A stretch of DNA of 5,902 bases from Bryobacteraceae bacterium (GCA_025929455.1 JAICMB010000230.1:1-5902); one strand, 5' to 3'; shown: positions 1 to 5,902, counted from the stretch's first letter. The notes: generated from the sequence alone by a model not told the origin. Made by a program: numbers and translations.

Positions 1-1049
1 GCAACACGCTGCTGGCGGATATAAACCTGCCGCCGGCCGTATACAAAGATGGGCACCGCATCAACGCCTACGTCAGCGGCGTTCTGCGCGAGGTGCGGGC
101 GATTCCCGGCATCGAGGCTGCGGCGGCCGCACTCAACGTGCCGTTTACGGGCAACACAACGTTCGCGAGCGAACTCGTTTTTCCGGCGGACCACCATCGT
201 GTGCGCGCGCGTTTTCATTGGAATGCCGTCACGCCCGATTACTTCAAGGCAATGAATATTTCCCTGCTTGCCGGCAGTCCGTTCACGAATGCCGATCGCG
301 GCGGCCAGATGGTCGTGATTGTCAATCCCAGCTTCGTCGAGCGTTATCTCGGGAAGCTGAACCCGGTCGGCGCCGTCTTCATGTGGGGTCCGAAAGGTCA
401 AACACCGTACCGCATTGCGGGAGTTGCGGCAGCCACCAAGAATCTCACAATTGGCGAGGAGCCCTCGCCGCAACTTTACCAACCGCTGGCGCAGATCGAT
501 AACGCTCGTACGCGCATACAATTCGTGGTGCGCTCGAGCATTTCGCCTGCGCTGCAAACCGAAGCCGTGCGGCGCGTCCTGCGGCGCGTCGAACCCGACG
601 CCGGCACGCGAGTCGAGACGCTGTACTCGAGCATCGGCCTGGCGTTCCTGCCAAGTCAGATCGGAGCCGTCCTGATGGGTTCCATCGGAACACTGGGCCT
701 GGTGCTCGCGATGATTGGATTGTATGGTGTGATGGCTTACGCCGTAGTGCGGCGCACACGCGAGATCGGCGTTCGCATGGCCCTCGGCGCAACTAGTCGC
801 GACATCTCGCGGATCGTCCTCATTGACGCGGCCCGGCTGATCGCCACGGGATCCGTTATCGGCGCCGGTATCGCGCTATTCGTTACTAAACCGCTTGCTC
901 TCTTCCTTGTACCAGGGCTCCGCACTACGGATCCAATGACGTTTGCCGCAGTGATTGCTGTGTTAGGGGCGACGGGGCTGCTGGCTGCTTACGCACCGCT
1001 GCGGCGCGCTCTTGCGATCGAGCCTGCCGTCTCGCTCCGGTACGAATAG
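1..1049 (+). CDS. ADOP/MacB-like ABC transporter permease, 3' part (5' end outside window)
   Basis: The reading frame is open from base 3 to a TAG at 1047-1049, giving about 348 visible residues, roughly the C-terminal half of a family whose members are usually near 800 residues. The visible part begins in the second periplasmic (MacB_PCD-like) domain: LPPAVY, then REVRAIPGIEAAA and NVPF, the usual 'LPGV-A' pattern of acidobacterial ADOP permeases. It continues with TPDYFKAMNI and PVGAVFMWGP. The FtsX domain follows. A membrane helix covers about residues 220-249, then comes the conserved cytoplasmic loop RTREIGVRMALGA (251-263), then helices near 278-300 and 312-332. The protein ends EPAVSLRYE, a typical family ending. 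Such permeases act in the inner membrane in MacB-type export or mechanotransmission; the substrate cannot be read from sequence. No ATPase partner is visible for it here, and ADOP genes often stand alone. It ends two bases from the stop of the convergent permease pseudogene. Confidence 0.93.
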   Translation, partial: NTLLADINLPPAVYKDGHRINAYVSGVLREVRAIPGIEAAAAALNVPFTGNTTFASELVFPADHHRVRARFHWNAVTPDYFKAMNISLLAGSPFTNADRGGQMVVIVNPSFVERYLGKLNPVGAVFMWGPKGQTPYRIAGVAAATKNLTIGEEPSPQLYQPLAQIDNARTRIQFVVRSSISPALQTEAVRRVLRRVEPDAGTRVETLYSSIGLAFLPSQIGAVLMGSIGTLGLVLAMIGLYGVMAYAVVRRTREIGVRMALGATSRDISRIVLIDAARLIATGSVIGAGIALFVTKPLALFLVPGLRTTDPMTFAAVIAVLGATGLLAAYAPLRRALAIEPAVSLRYE

Positions 1050-1051
1050 GT

Positions 1052-2108
1052 CTACCGTGCGCTCGAGCCGGTATCGAGTGGCATGATGCCGTCCCGGAAC
1101 AGCCCCAATTGCAGCACGGCCGACGATTCCTGTTCCTCAAATCGCACGATTGCTTGTTCGGAGTTTGCGAAAGCGGCAGACCGCCATCGCGCGAGCGCGG
1201 CGGCGAGCGCGAGCGCGGCGATCACTTTCACATACGCGCGCGGGTTCTCGAGCGCCTGCGCTTCGTACGCGACGCCGCGGCCCATGATGAGCAGGAGCAT
1301 GCCCGCGGTCAACGGAATCATTTGCCATTGCGATTTGCCCGGCAGATACGAGCACGTGAACGGGATCTTTTGGAAACCATACAGCGCGGCATAGGCCAGG
1401 GCGATGCCGAGGAGCCCGAGCACGAGCAGATGTTCAAGCGCGATGCGCCAGGGTCAGAGCGAGAGCAGCAAAACGGGGGATGCCAGCCACACCGGCGCTA
1501 CCGCGATTACGAATAACGGACGCCGGCTCGCGGCGAGGTAAGTGCGCGGTGCCTGCACCTGTGCGATCCGAAAAATCCAGTTGGCCTGCAGGCGCAACCG
1601 GCATGGAGAAAACGACGCGCGTGCCCGCCACCCACACGCACATGACCACCACCGTTGCGAACAGCAGCGGCGCGCGATCGTACTCGCAAGCACTGCTGCG
1701 CCGGCTCTTTCATGAACAGGATTACGAAGGCAAATCCCATTACCAGATAGAAGGCGAACCTCTGGCGGTGTCGGCGGCTCCGCAGCAAAGTGCGGATGCT
1801 GAACTGCGCGATGGCAGTTTGCAACGCGGAGCCGAAGCGCGGCAGGCGCCGGCCCGCGCACGGGAAACGATGTCGGGCGCTTCGACGGCCATCCGCAGCG
1901 CGCGGAAATATGAGAGCACTGCGATAGCGGCATCCGCGTACCGTCGAGCGCCAGCGCCATCATGGACAGACCGATGCCGAGCATCAGCAAAATTGCGGCG
2001 AAATTGGCCGAGCAGCTTGGAGGCGTCGCCCTGCTGCGAAACGAGCTCGACGTCCACGATGCGAAAGAGGAAGTGGCGGTAGAGAACGCGGAACTGCAGC
2101 TTTTCCAT
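1052..2108 (-). pseudogene. Decayed ABC transporter membrane subunit (multi-spanning, ABC-2-like)
   Basis: The start is ATG at 2108, 10 bases after the ATPase stop and preceded by AGAGG. It begins MEKLQFRVLYRHFLFRIVDV and reads well to GQF at about 2001. A +1 shift then gives AAILLMLGIGLSMMALALDG (1999 to about 1940). The frame reverts near 1935: LSYFRALRMAVEAPDIV (to about 1850). A third frame holds LPRFGSALQTAIAQFSIRTL, RSRRHR and a helix FAFYLVMGFAFVILFMKEPA (1845 to about 1695). The next shift gives PLLFATVVVMCVWVAGTRVV (1670-1600), and another gives ANWIFRIAQ through SPVLLLSL (1585-1457). An in-frame TGA lies at 1454-1456. The same frame resumes with WRIALEHLLVLG and KIPFTCSYLPGKSQ and ends GIMPLDTGSSAR at 1052. 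About 350 residues remain. From memory, relatives paired with such ATPases in Acidobacteriota have about 500-550, so a large piece is probably missing at the 1930-1940 junction. The family name is uncertain; the broken state is clear. Confidence 0.87.
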
Positions 2109-2118
2109 AATGCGACCT

Positions 2119-2882
2119 CTACTCCTGAATGAGGTCGGCGATTTCGCGCGAGACGGCGGCGGTGTCCTGTTCCACCGCGAGCTGAGTAAAAATATCTTCG
2201 AGCCGCGGCAGTTCCATCAGCGTGCGCAGCGCTGCGATGGAGTCGTCGGCGACGATCTTGCCGCGATGCAATATGACGACGCGCGAACAGACGCGCTCCA
2301 CGATTTCAAGCTCGTGCGAGCTGAACAGCACGACTTTCCCCGCGCGGCGAGCTCCTGTATAAGACTGCGTAGCACCAGCGTCGACGCGACATCCAGGCCG
2401 GAAAACGGCTCGTCGAGCAAGAGCAGATCGGGGTTGTGCAGCAGCGCGGCCGACAGCAGCACCTTCTGGCGCATGCCTTTCGAGTACGACGAGATCGCCA
2501 CGCGACGGTCGCCGTGAAGCGAGAACAGCCTCAGCAGTCCGTCAATGCGCTCGGCCGTTCGCCTCTGCGGGAGATTGCGCAATTGACCGACCATGACCAG
2601 ATACTCGAGCGCGCTGAGGTGCGGATACAGGTGCGGCTCCTCAGGCACGTAGCCCATGCGCTGCTTGTAGGCGATCGGGTCGTGGTCGATGTGCGCGCCA
2701 TCGAACCGGATCTGGCCGGCGGTCATTTCGATCAGGCCGGTAATCATTTTCATGGTGGTCGACTTGCCTGAGCCATTCGGTCCCAGGTAGCCGGTCACCT
2801 CGCCCGCGCGTGCCCAAAAGCTTACGTTCTCGACGGCCGGAATGCCGGCGTAGCTTTTACAAACGTTGTTGAGCTCGAGCAT
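2119..2882 (-). pseudogene. ABC transporter ATP-binding protein, frame disrupted before the H-loop
   Basis: This is the ATPase of an ABC-2 type transporter. The start at 2882 gives MLELNNVCKSYAG, the normal family N-terminus; an in-frame ATG at 2969 would add 29 unlikely residues. Walker A is GPNGSGKS (34-41). The Q-loop region reads MGYVPEEPHLYP, with Glu where Gln is usual, as I recall for this subgroup. The signature is SYSKGM (132-137), Walker B is LLLLDEP (153-159) and the D-loop is SGLD. After ARGK (residue 183, about 2334) the frame runs into nonsense and stops near 2217. The -1 frame continues perfectly with VVLFSSHELEIVERVCSRVV, including the H-loop His, and ends IADLIQE-TAG at 2119. 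Joined, the product is about 255 residues, normal for the family. The permease remnant follows 10 bases downstream, so the two formed an operon. Either one G was lost from a G-run (2338-2341), or the site recodes; loss is more likely given the neighbour's decay. Confidence 0.85.
2305..2340 (-). other. Frame-change site with slippery heptamer and downstream hairpin
   Basis: On the minus strand, in the zero frame of the ATPase, the codons read CGG GGA AAG, so the heptamer G-GGA-AAG (2340-2334) fits the X-XXY-YYZ pattern. Slipping back one base continues as GTC GTG CTG, which is the conserved ATPase sequence. Eight bases later a stem-loop can form. TTC pairs with GAA and AGCTC pairs with GAGCT around a four-base loop, with one bulged base (2305-2325). 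GGGAAAG is known as the -1 shift site of phage lambda tail genes G/T. The same arrangement would also arise from loss of one G in a CGG-GGG-AAA original. The hairpin partly reflects the codons for the conserved FSSHEL, so its presence may be incidental. Confidence 0.35.
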
Positions 2883-3058
2883 GGGGCCGTATGGACATTT
2901 GGACACCGGTCGCAGGGGATCGGTTCCAGAGGTGGGGCGCCCAGGCGTTCGGGAAAACTGCAGTTCCATTACTTTTCAGGCGAATCGCTATTACGTCAGC
3001 GTCAGTGAGCACACAATTTTTGCCATTAGACTGACCTCAGTCAGGAGGAAAGAAGAAC
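2883..3058. promoter_or_regulatory. Divergent intergenic region with palindrome AACTGCAGTT
   Basis: These 176 bases separate the leftward ABC operon from the rightward PEP-CTERM gene, so both promoters should lie here. A perfect 10-base palindrome, AACTGCAGTT, sits at 2956-2965. The flanking GGAA and TTCC make it a near-palindrome centred close to 2960. GTCAG occurs three times (2995-2999, 3001-3005, 3040-3044). I see no convincing -35/-10 pair; TATTAC at 2989-2994 is the best -10-like hexamer for the rightward gene. An operator role for the palindrome is inference. Confidence 0.25.
3031..3048 (+). promoter_or_regulatory. Strong Shine-Dalgarno overlapping a small hairpin
   Basis: AGGAGG (3043-3048) lies 10 bases before the ATG at 3059 and decides the start of the PEP-CTERM gene. 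Just upstream, CTGAC (3031-3035) and GTCAG (3040-3044) form a perfect five-base-pair stem around CTCA. The 3' arm includes the first two bases of the Shine-Dalgarno. The stem is short, so any effect on translation would be modest. Confidence 0.5.
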
Positions 3059-3646
3059 ATGAACGGTCAATTTTCCGGCGGTCGCTATACCAGGCTCGTG
3101 ACAACAACCGCGAAGTTTTGCTTAGCCGCGGCGCTACTGCCGATCGCCGCGCATGCAAGTTTAATCGGGCAGTCCGGCACAGTCGAGTACGATTATCCTG
3201 CAGTCGGCCAAGTATACTCAATGTCCGGGGGACCTTTCGCATTCACGGTGAGCGCTGTCGTTTTGACCGAAAGCGATCCCGGTTTCAAGTTCGTCCAAAA
3301 CACAATCGGTCCATCCGGCATCGACATTGCGTTTCTCCAAACCAGCCAGTTCGGTCCGACGACATTCAACGGTGAGGTCTTCATGTTTCCCAACGTGATC
3401 ATTAACGGTGTCACGGTAACGCAAAATATGGGTGCGGTCGTTACGTTCGATGCGACGCACATATACGCCAACTTTCAAGGCCTATCGTTCTGCAAGGACG
3501 ATACGTTCGTGAATATCGCGGTCGACGCAGGTGACCCCGCGCCCGAGCCGGCGTCCAGCGCGTCCCTTGGCGCGGGGCTTGCCGCGTTGCTTGCCGCCGG
3601 TGCGGTGAAGCGCCGTATGAACACGAAGCGAGCGATGTGCGTATAA
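3059..3646 (+). CDS. PEP-CTERM sorting domain protein (secreted, function unknown)
   Basis: This 195-residue protein has both ends of an exosortase substrate. The N-terminus has basic residues at 9-19, a hydrophobic stretch (about 19-31) and a likely signal-peptidase site after AHA (31-33). The C-terminus has PEPASS (162-167), a hydrophobic helix (168-183) and a basic KRR cluster (184-186), the PEP-CTERM tripartite signal that EpsH/XrtA-type exosortases recognise. The middle (about 35-155) is rich in beta-forming and small residues. Its later part, FNGEVF, then INGVTV, then ANFQGLSF, resembles the beta-sandwich-like bodies of other PEP-CTERM proteins. I recognise no enzymatic motif, and there is a lone Cys at 145. 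It is expected to be exported and anchored or released at the cell surface, often linked to exopolysaccharide. No exosortase gene is in the window. The start is set by the AGGAGG site; no operon partner is evident, as the next gene begins 51 bases later without a clear ribosome site. Confidence 0.9.
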   Translation: MNGQFSGGRYTRLVTTTAKFCLAAALLPIAAHASLIGQSGTVEYDYPAVGQVYSMSGGPFAFTVSAVVLTESDPGFKFVQNTIGPSGIDIAFLQTSQFGPTTFNGEVFMFPNVIINGVTVTQNMGAVVTFDATHIYANFQGLSFCKDDTFVNIAVDAGDPAPEPASSASLGAGLAALLAAGAVKRRMNTKRAMCV

Positions 3647-3697
3647 ATACGATGACCGTTGCGGCACTCGATACCGCTCGCGCGCTAGCATTCCGGC

Positions 3698-4159
3698 ATG
3701 GATGCCTTACGCCAACAACTGAGCGAACTGCTCGACATGAAGGGTGCGCACATCGGCTTGGACAGCGCCGTCGCAGATTTTCCGCCGGAGATGCGCGGCC
3801 GCAAGGCCAATGGTGCGCCGCATACGGCGTGGCAATTGCTCGAGCACATGCGTATCGCGCAGTGGGACATTCTGGAATTTAGCCGCGACGCAAAGCACGA
3901 GTCCCCGGAGTGGCCCGGCGCATATTGGCCCGCTATGGATGCTCCACCGGACCATGCGGCGTGGGATAAGAGCATGCGCCAGTTCAAGCACGATCTGCGC
4001 GAGATGAAGGACCTGATCGCGGACGTGGGACGCGATCTGTTCGCGCGTATTCCGCACGGCGAAGGCCAGACGTTGTTGCGCGAGGCGCTGGTGCTTGCGG
4101 ACCACAACAGCTACCATCTTGGGCAACTCGTATTTTTGAAGAAGATGCTAAGGTCCTGA
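3698..4159 (+). CDS. DinB family protein
   Basis: This 153-residue protein has a normal length for the DinB/YfiT-like four-helix-bundle superfamily, which includes metal-dependent thiol transferases. The metal triad is visible: His50 in WQLLEHMRIAQWDI, and His136 and His140 in DHNSYHLGQLVFLKKM near the C-terminus. Helical segments occupy most of the chain, and it has no signal peptide or membrane segment, so it should be cytosolic. The substrate is unknown; members include bacillithiol- and mycothiol-dependent enzymes and many uncharacterised proteins, so a stress or detoxification role is a family-level guess. The ATG at 3698 lacks a recognisable Shine-Dalgarno sequence (the preceding bases are TAGCATTCCGGC), but it gives the usual family N-terminus. 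The gene is in the same direction as the PEP-CTERM gene, 51 bases downstream, and could share its transcript. It converges on the outer-membrane protein gene. Confidence 0.92.
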   Translation: MDALRQQLSELLDMKGAHIGLDSAVADFPPEMRGRKANGAPHTAWQLLEHMRIAQWDILEFSRDAKHESPEWPGAYWPAMDAPPDHAAWDKSMRQFKHDLREMKDLIADVGRDLFARIPHGEGQTLLREALVLADHNSYHLGQLVFLKKMLRS

Positions 4160-4173
4160 GTCAGAGATCCGTG

Positions 4174-4201
4174 CGGGCGTGCGCGCCCGGAAGGCGCGGG
4201 C
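4174..4201. terminator. Candidate GC-rich hairpin between convergent genes
   Basis: CGGGCG (4174-4179) and CGCCCG (4184-4189) form a perfect six-base-pair stem with loop TGCG, 15 bases after the DinB stop. A competing stem can form between GCCCG (4185-4189) and CGGGC (4197-4201). There is no T-run after either, so this is not a classic intrinsic terminator. The rest of the 135-base convergent spacer (4160-4294) shows nothing else that I can name. Confidence 0.35.
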
Positions 4202-4294
4202 TTAAACCCATGCCCCCCTTCGACGGTTGGCCACTCCAGACCCGCTCTTCCGGATCCCGCAAGCGATTCCGAAACGAGTGAGATAGCGAGCTTG

Positions 4295-5596
4295 TTAATG
4301 CATATGGTTCATATTCGTGTGGTTCATGCCGGGCATGGCGTGCATATCCGTGCTCGCGTGGTGGGACGGCGACCCGAGGCGCACCCGTAGATACATATTG
4401 ACCGCGAACGGATGCGTGCCGTAATACGGATGGATCGCCGCTGGTACTCCGTACGCTGTCGCGTTAGCGCCGAGCGCCACGTCGGCGTAGCGAACGTTGG
4501 CAATCTCGCGCGTGTAGCCGGCTGTATACGCCTGGATGCGGAACACCGCGCCGGCGTGCTGATCCGCCAGCGCTCCAGCGGCGGGTTCGTCTTCGAACAA
4601 CTCGTCTTTATCGACCAGTTCCGCGCGACCCGTGATCGAGTTGCGCCGCCCGATCGGAAATACCGTCTCCGCCAGATACGCATTGAGGTTGCGCCCCGTC
4701 GAGGTCACGTGATTGCGACCCCAGATCAGGCTCGACGACCAGGCACTCCCGGACGCGAGCGGACGAGTGTAGTGCAGCGACGCGGTGATGCGCGTGACGT
4801 CGCCGGGGTCCGTCGGTTCGGGATGCGTCAGGCGGCCCGCCGACACCTGCGCCATCCAGTCCTTCGACGCGAACACGGACACGCGCGCGGACCACGAATC
4901 GATCGGCCCGTAGTCGATATTCCAGCGATGCTCGTCCGGTTCCGCACCGTGGAATCCACTGGCCTCGACGCGAACGGCTCGATGCATCAGCGCGACCGTG
5001 ACCACGTCGTCCGCAATGTGTGTCGCGTCCTCCCAATGATGTCCGAGCGTAGCCTGTGGCAGGTTCTGCGCCGACGCACGGTGTGGAAATGCCACCGGAC
5101 CCAACGCCGGATCGCCCACCGGTGCGGCGTAAGCTTGCAGTATCGTGTGTTCGCTGAGCGGATACGCATACTGCGCGCCCAGCGACATGAAAAAATCATG
5201 CGGATGCTGCGCGTCCACGAGCGGCGCGCCGTAGGCCGTTTCGCCGGTTTGAAACAGTTCCGGGTAACGGCGGCGTGTGACGGTGGCCGGCTCCAGACTG
5301 TTCATGGACTGGAACATAAACGCGCCGCGGCCCAGCCGGTGCGTCGCGCCGACCATCACCCAGTTGGTCGAAAATAGCTTGTCGGCGCCGCGCGGCCCGC
5401 TCTGCTGCGTATCGACCAGAAAGCCCGTGCCCATCAGCATGATCTGCCAGCCGTCCGGCGCGAACATCAGCATCGGCATCGTGGCCGACCGCGGATTCAT
5501 ACTCGTGCCGGACGCCTGCTCCATCAAATACGACTCGACGCGCCGGTCCTGCGCTGTCAACGTGCAGGCGAGAAAAACAAAAATGCAAAACCGCAC
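4295..5596 (-). CDS. Outer-membrane barrel-like protein with Met/His-rich C-terminal tail
   Basis: This 433-residue protein starts at GTG (5596), chosen because AAGGAG lies 6 bases upstream and a short signal peptide follows (hydrophobic 3-14, probable cleavage near LTAQ). The body alternates polar and hydrophobic residues in many beta-strand-like stretches. It shows motifs I recall from an uncharacterised outer-membrane family often found near copper-resistance genes: QASGTSMNP (27-35), PMLMFAPDGW (41-50), LFSTNWVMVG, DAQHPHDFFM (128-137), then HHWEDATHI and GAEPDEHRW. The last strand-like segment, VNMYLRVRLG, is followed by a tail of about 25 residues (409-433) with six His and five Met, including HAMPGMNH and NMNHMH, a composition typical of copper-binding segments. 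Expected location is the outer membrane, with the tail in the periplasm. The role in copper binding or efflux is inference; no enzyme motif is seen. The Cys/His gene lies 73 bases upstream on the same strand, so they probably form an operon. Confidence 0.83.
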   Translation of the reverse strand: MRFCIFVFLACTLTAQDRRVESYLMEQASGTSMNPRSATMPMLMFAPDGWQIMLMGTGFLVDTQQSGPRGADKLFSTNWVMVGATHRLGRGAFMFQSMNSLEPATVTRRRYPELFQTGETAYGAPLVDAQHPHDFFMSLGAQYAYPLSEHTILQAYAAPVGDPALGPVAFPHRASAQNLPQATLGHHWEDATHIADDVVTVALMHRAVRVEASGFHGAEPDEHRWNIDYGPIDSWSARVSVFASKDWMAQVSAGRLTHPEPTDPGDVTRITASLHYTRPLASGSAWSSSLIWGRNHVTSTGRNLNAYLAETVFPIGRRNSITGRAELVDKDELFEDEPAAGALADQHAGAVFRIQAYTAGYTREIANVRYADVALGANATAYGVPAAIHPYYGTHPFAVNMYLRVRLGSPSHHASTDMHAMPGMNHTNMNHMH

Positions 5597-5669
5597 ACAA
5601 CTCTCCTTCGTAAACGCACAACAGGGCAGACGGTTGTACCGCCCGTTCAGATGAAGTAATGTGTGTGGA
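5597..5669 (-). promoter_or_regulatory. Intercistronic spacer with Shine-Dalgarno and small hairpin
   Basis: The minus strand carries AAGGAG (5608-5603) ahead of the GTG start, which fixes that start. Further upstream, at 5624-5643, CGGT pairs with ACCG and flanking GGG pairs with CCC, leaving a four-base bulge. This makes a small stem-loop between the two genes. It could be an mRNA-processing or attenuation element or nothing; it has no T-run. No clear promoter is visible in these 73 bases. Confidence 0.3.
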
Positions 5670-5902
5670 TCAAATACGAAGAGGAGTTAGCGCGCGCATC
5701 GGCGGAGACGCTGCGACCGCAACGGAAGCCGGCACATATGCGAACACCGCCGGCGATGCGAACAAGGACGGCTCGACAGCGGCGACAAGGGCGTCCGCAT
5801 GCGCTACATCGGCGGCTGGTGGCACCGCAAAAATGTGAGCGTGCCCGCACGCATCCGCTTTCGGCGCATGCTTAGGACAATGCGAATGCGCGGACGCGGC
5901 GC
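5670..5902 (-). CDS. Small Cys/His-containing protein, C-terminal part (5' end outside window)
   Basis: On the minus strand a frame is open from the right edge (first complete codon at 5900) to TGA at 5672-5670, giving 76 visible residues and no start codon where one would be expected. The visible part begins with HSHCPKHAPKADACGHAH, which has two Cys and five His within 18 residues. An Ala/Val/Pro-rich stretch follows, with FAVPPAADV and FAYVPASVAVAASPPM, and it ends RALTPLRI. Codon and amino-acid composition looks like real coding sequence; the other frames here are broken or Arg/Cys-rich nonsense. From memory, DUF2946-like and related small envelope proteins have a similar layout: Cys/His cluster, low-complexity middle and an SPP...LRI-type end, often next to copper genes. 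Assignment to that family is tentative. The orientation and 73-base gap to the Met/His-rich barrel gene suggest one operon and a shared metal-related role. It may have been exported; the N-terminus that would show a signal peptide is not in the window. Confidence 0.6.
   Translation of the reverse strand, partial: AASAHSHCPKHAPKADACGHAHIFAVPPAADVAHADALVAAVEPSLFASPAVFAYVPASVAVAASPPMRALTPLRI

Noticed and set aside
1191..1220. Direct repeat of GCGAGCGCGGCG, two copies 18 bases apart
   Set aside because: It lies in a former coding stretch for Ala/Leu-rich helix residues, and codon bias in G+C-rich DNA is enough to explain it.
1480..2082. A 200-codon + strand open frame across the decayed permease
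   Set aside because: Its translation has no recognisable domain and is biased to Arg, Ala and Ser, while the minus strand shows ordered remnants of one membrane protein through the same region.
1052..2882. Sequencing or assembly error as the cause of all frame changes
   Set aside because: The lesions are confined to two adjacent genes of one operon and include a stop codon and an apparent large deletion, while five other genes in the window read cleanly. For the single ATPase lesion at a G-run, an error cannot be excluded.
3004..3024. A sigma-54-like -24/-12 promoter (GAGCAC ... TTGC) ahead of the PEP-CTERM gene
   Set aside because: The spacing is about two bases too long and the -24 GG is missing.
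4412..5377. A 321-codon open frame on the + strand opposite the outer-membrane protein gene
   Set aside because: It is Arg-rich without domains or a ribosome site and lies wholly antisense to a gene with clear family motifs; G+C-rich DNA often gives such shadow frames.
5564..5596. Lipoprotein signal (FLAC) at the start of the barrel protein
   Set aside because: The residues before Cys11 match the lipobox poorly and the hydrophobic core would be very short; a normal signal peptide ending near LTAQ fits better.
5663..5875. A 70-codon + strand open frame near the right edge
   Set aside because: It is rich in Arg, has no ribosome site and is antisense to the better-supported Cys/His frame.
1..5902. 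CRISPR arrays, tRNA or rRNA genes, insertion sequences, integrase sites
   Set aside because: I looked on both strands and found no regularly spaced repeats, no cloverleaf-like sequence, no transposase motifs and no terminal inverted repeats that I could support.

Overview
The window is G+C-rich bacterial DNA, and its gene content suggests an Acidobacteriota genome such as the Solibacter/Bryobacter group. It carries the tail of an ADOP-type (MacB/FtsX-like) permease, an ABC ATPase plus membrane-protein pair of a kind I associate with that phylum, a PEP-CTERM protein, and a Met/His-rich outer-membrane protein. The lineage is an inference from protein families; there is no rRNA or other marker gene.

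Layout: (1) Positions 1-1049 (+) hold the C-terminal part of a large ABC permease cut by the left edge. (2) Positions 1052-2882 (-) hold a two-gene ABC transporter operon, ATPase then permease, in visible decay. The permease fragments lie in all three frames with about five frame changes, one in-frame stop and probably a large internal deletion. The ATPase is intact up to one -1 frame change just before its H-loop. (3) Positions 2883-3058 are a divergent intergenic region with a short palindrome. (4) Positions 3059-3646 (+) encode a secreted PEP-CTERM protein with a strong Shine-Dalgarno site that overlaps a small hairpin. (5) Positions 3698-4159 (+) encode a DinB-family protein with the metal-binding histidine triad. 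(6) Positions 4160-4294 are a convergent spacer with competing GC hairpins. (7) Positions 4295-5596 (-) encode an outer-membrane barrel-like protein with a Met/His-rich C-terminal tail. (8) Positions 5670-5902 (-) hold the C-terminal end of a small Cys/His-containing protein just upstream of the barrel gene; it has no start codon inside the window and is easily missed.

Functional reading: genes 7 and 8 look like one transcription unit, and their Met/His and Cys/His segments point to metal, probably copper, handling in the envelope. The decayed ABC pair lies between healthy genes, so the damage is local and not a sign of poor sequence throughout. The ATPase frame change coincides with a G-GGA-AAG heptamer, 8 bases and a hairpin, the arrangement of programmed -1 frameshifting. 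Simple decay remains the more likely explanation.
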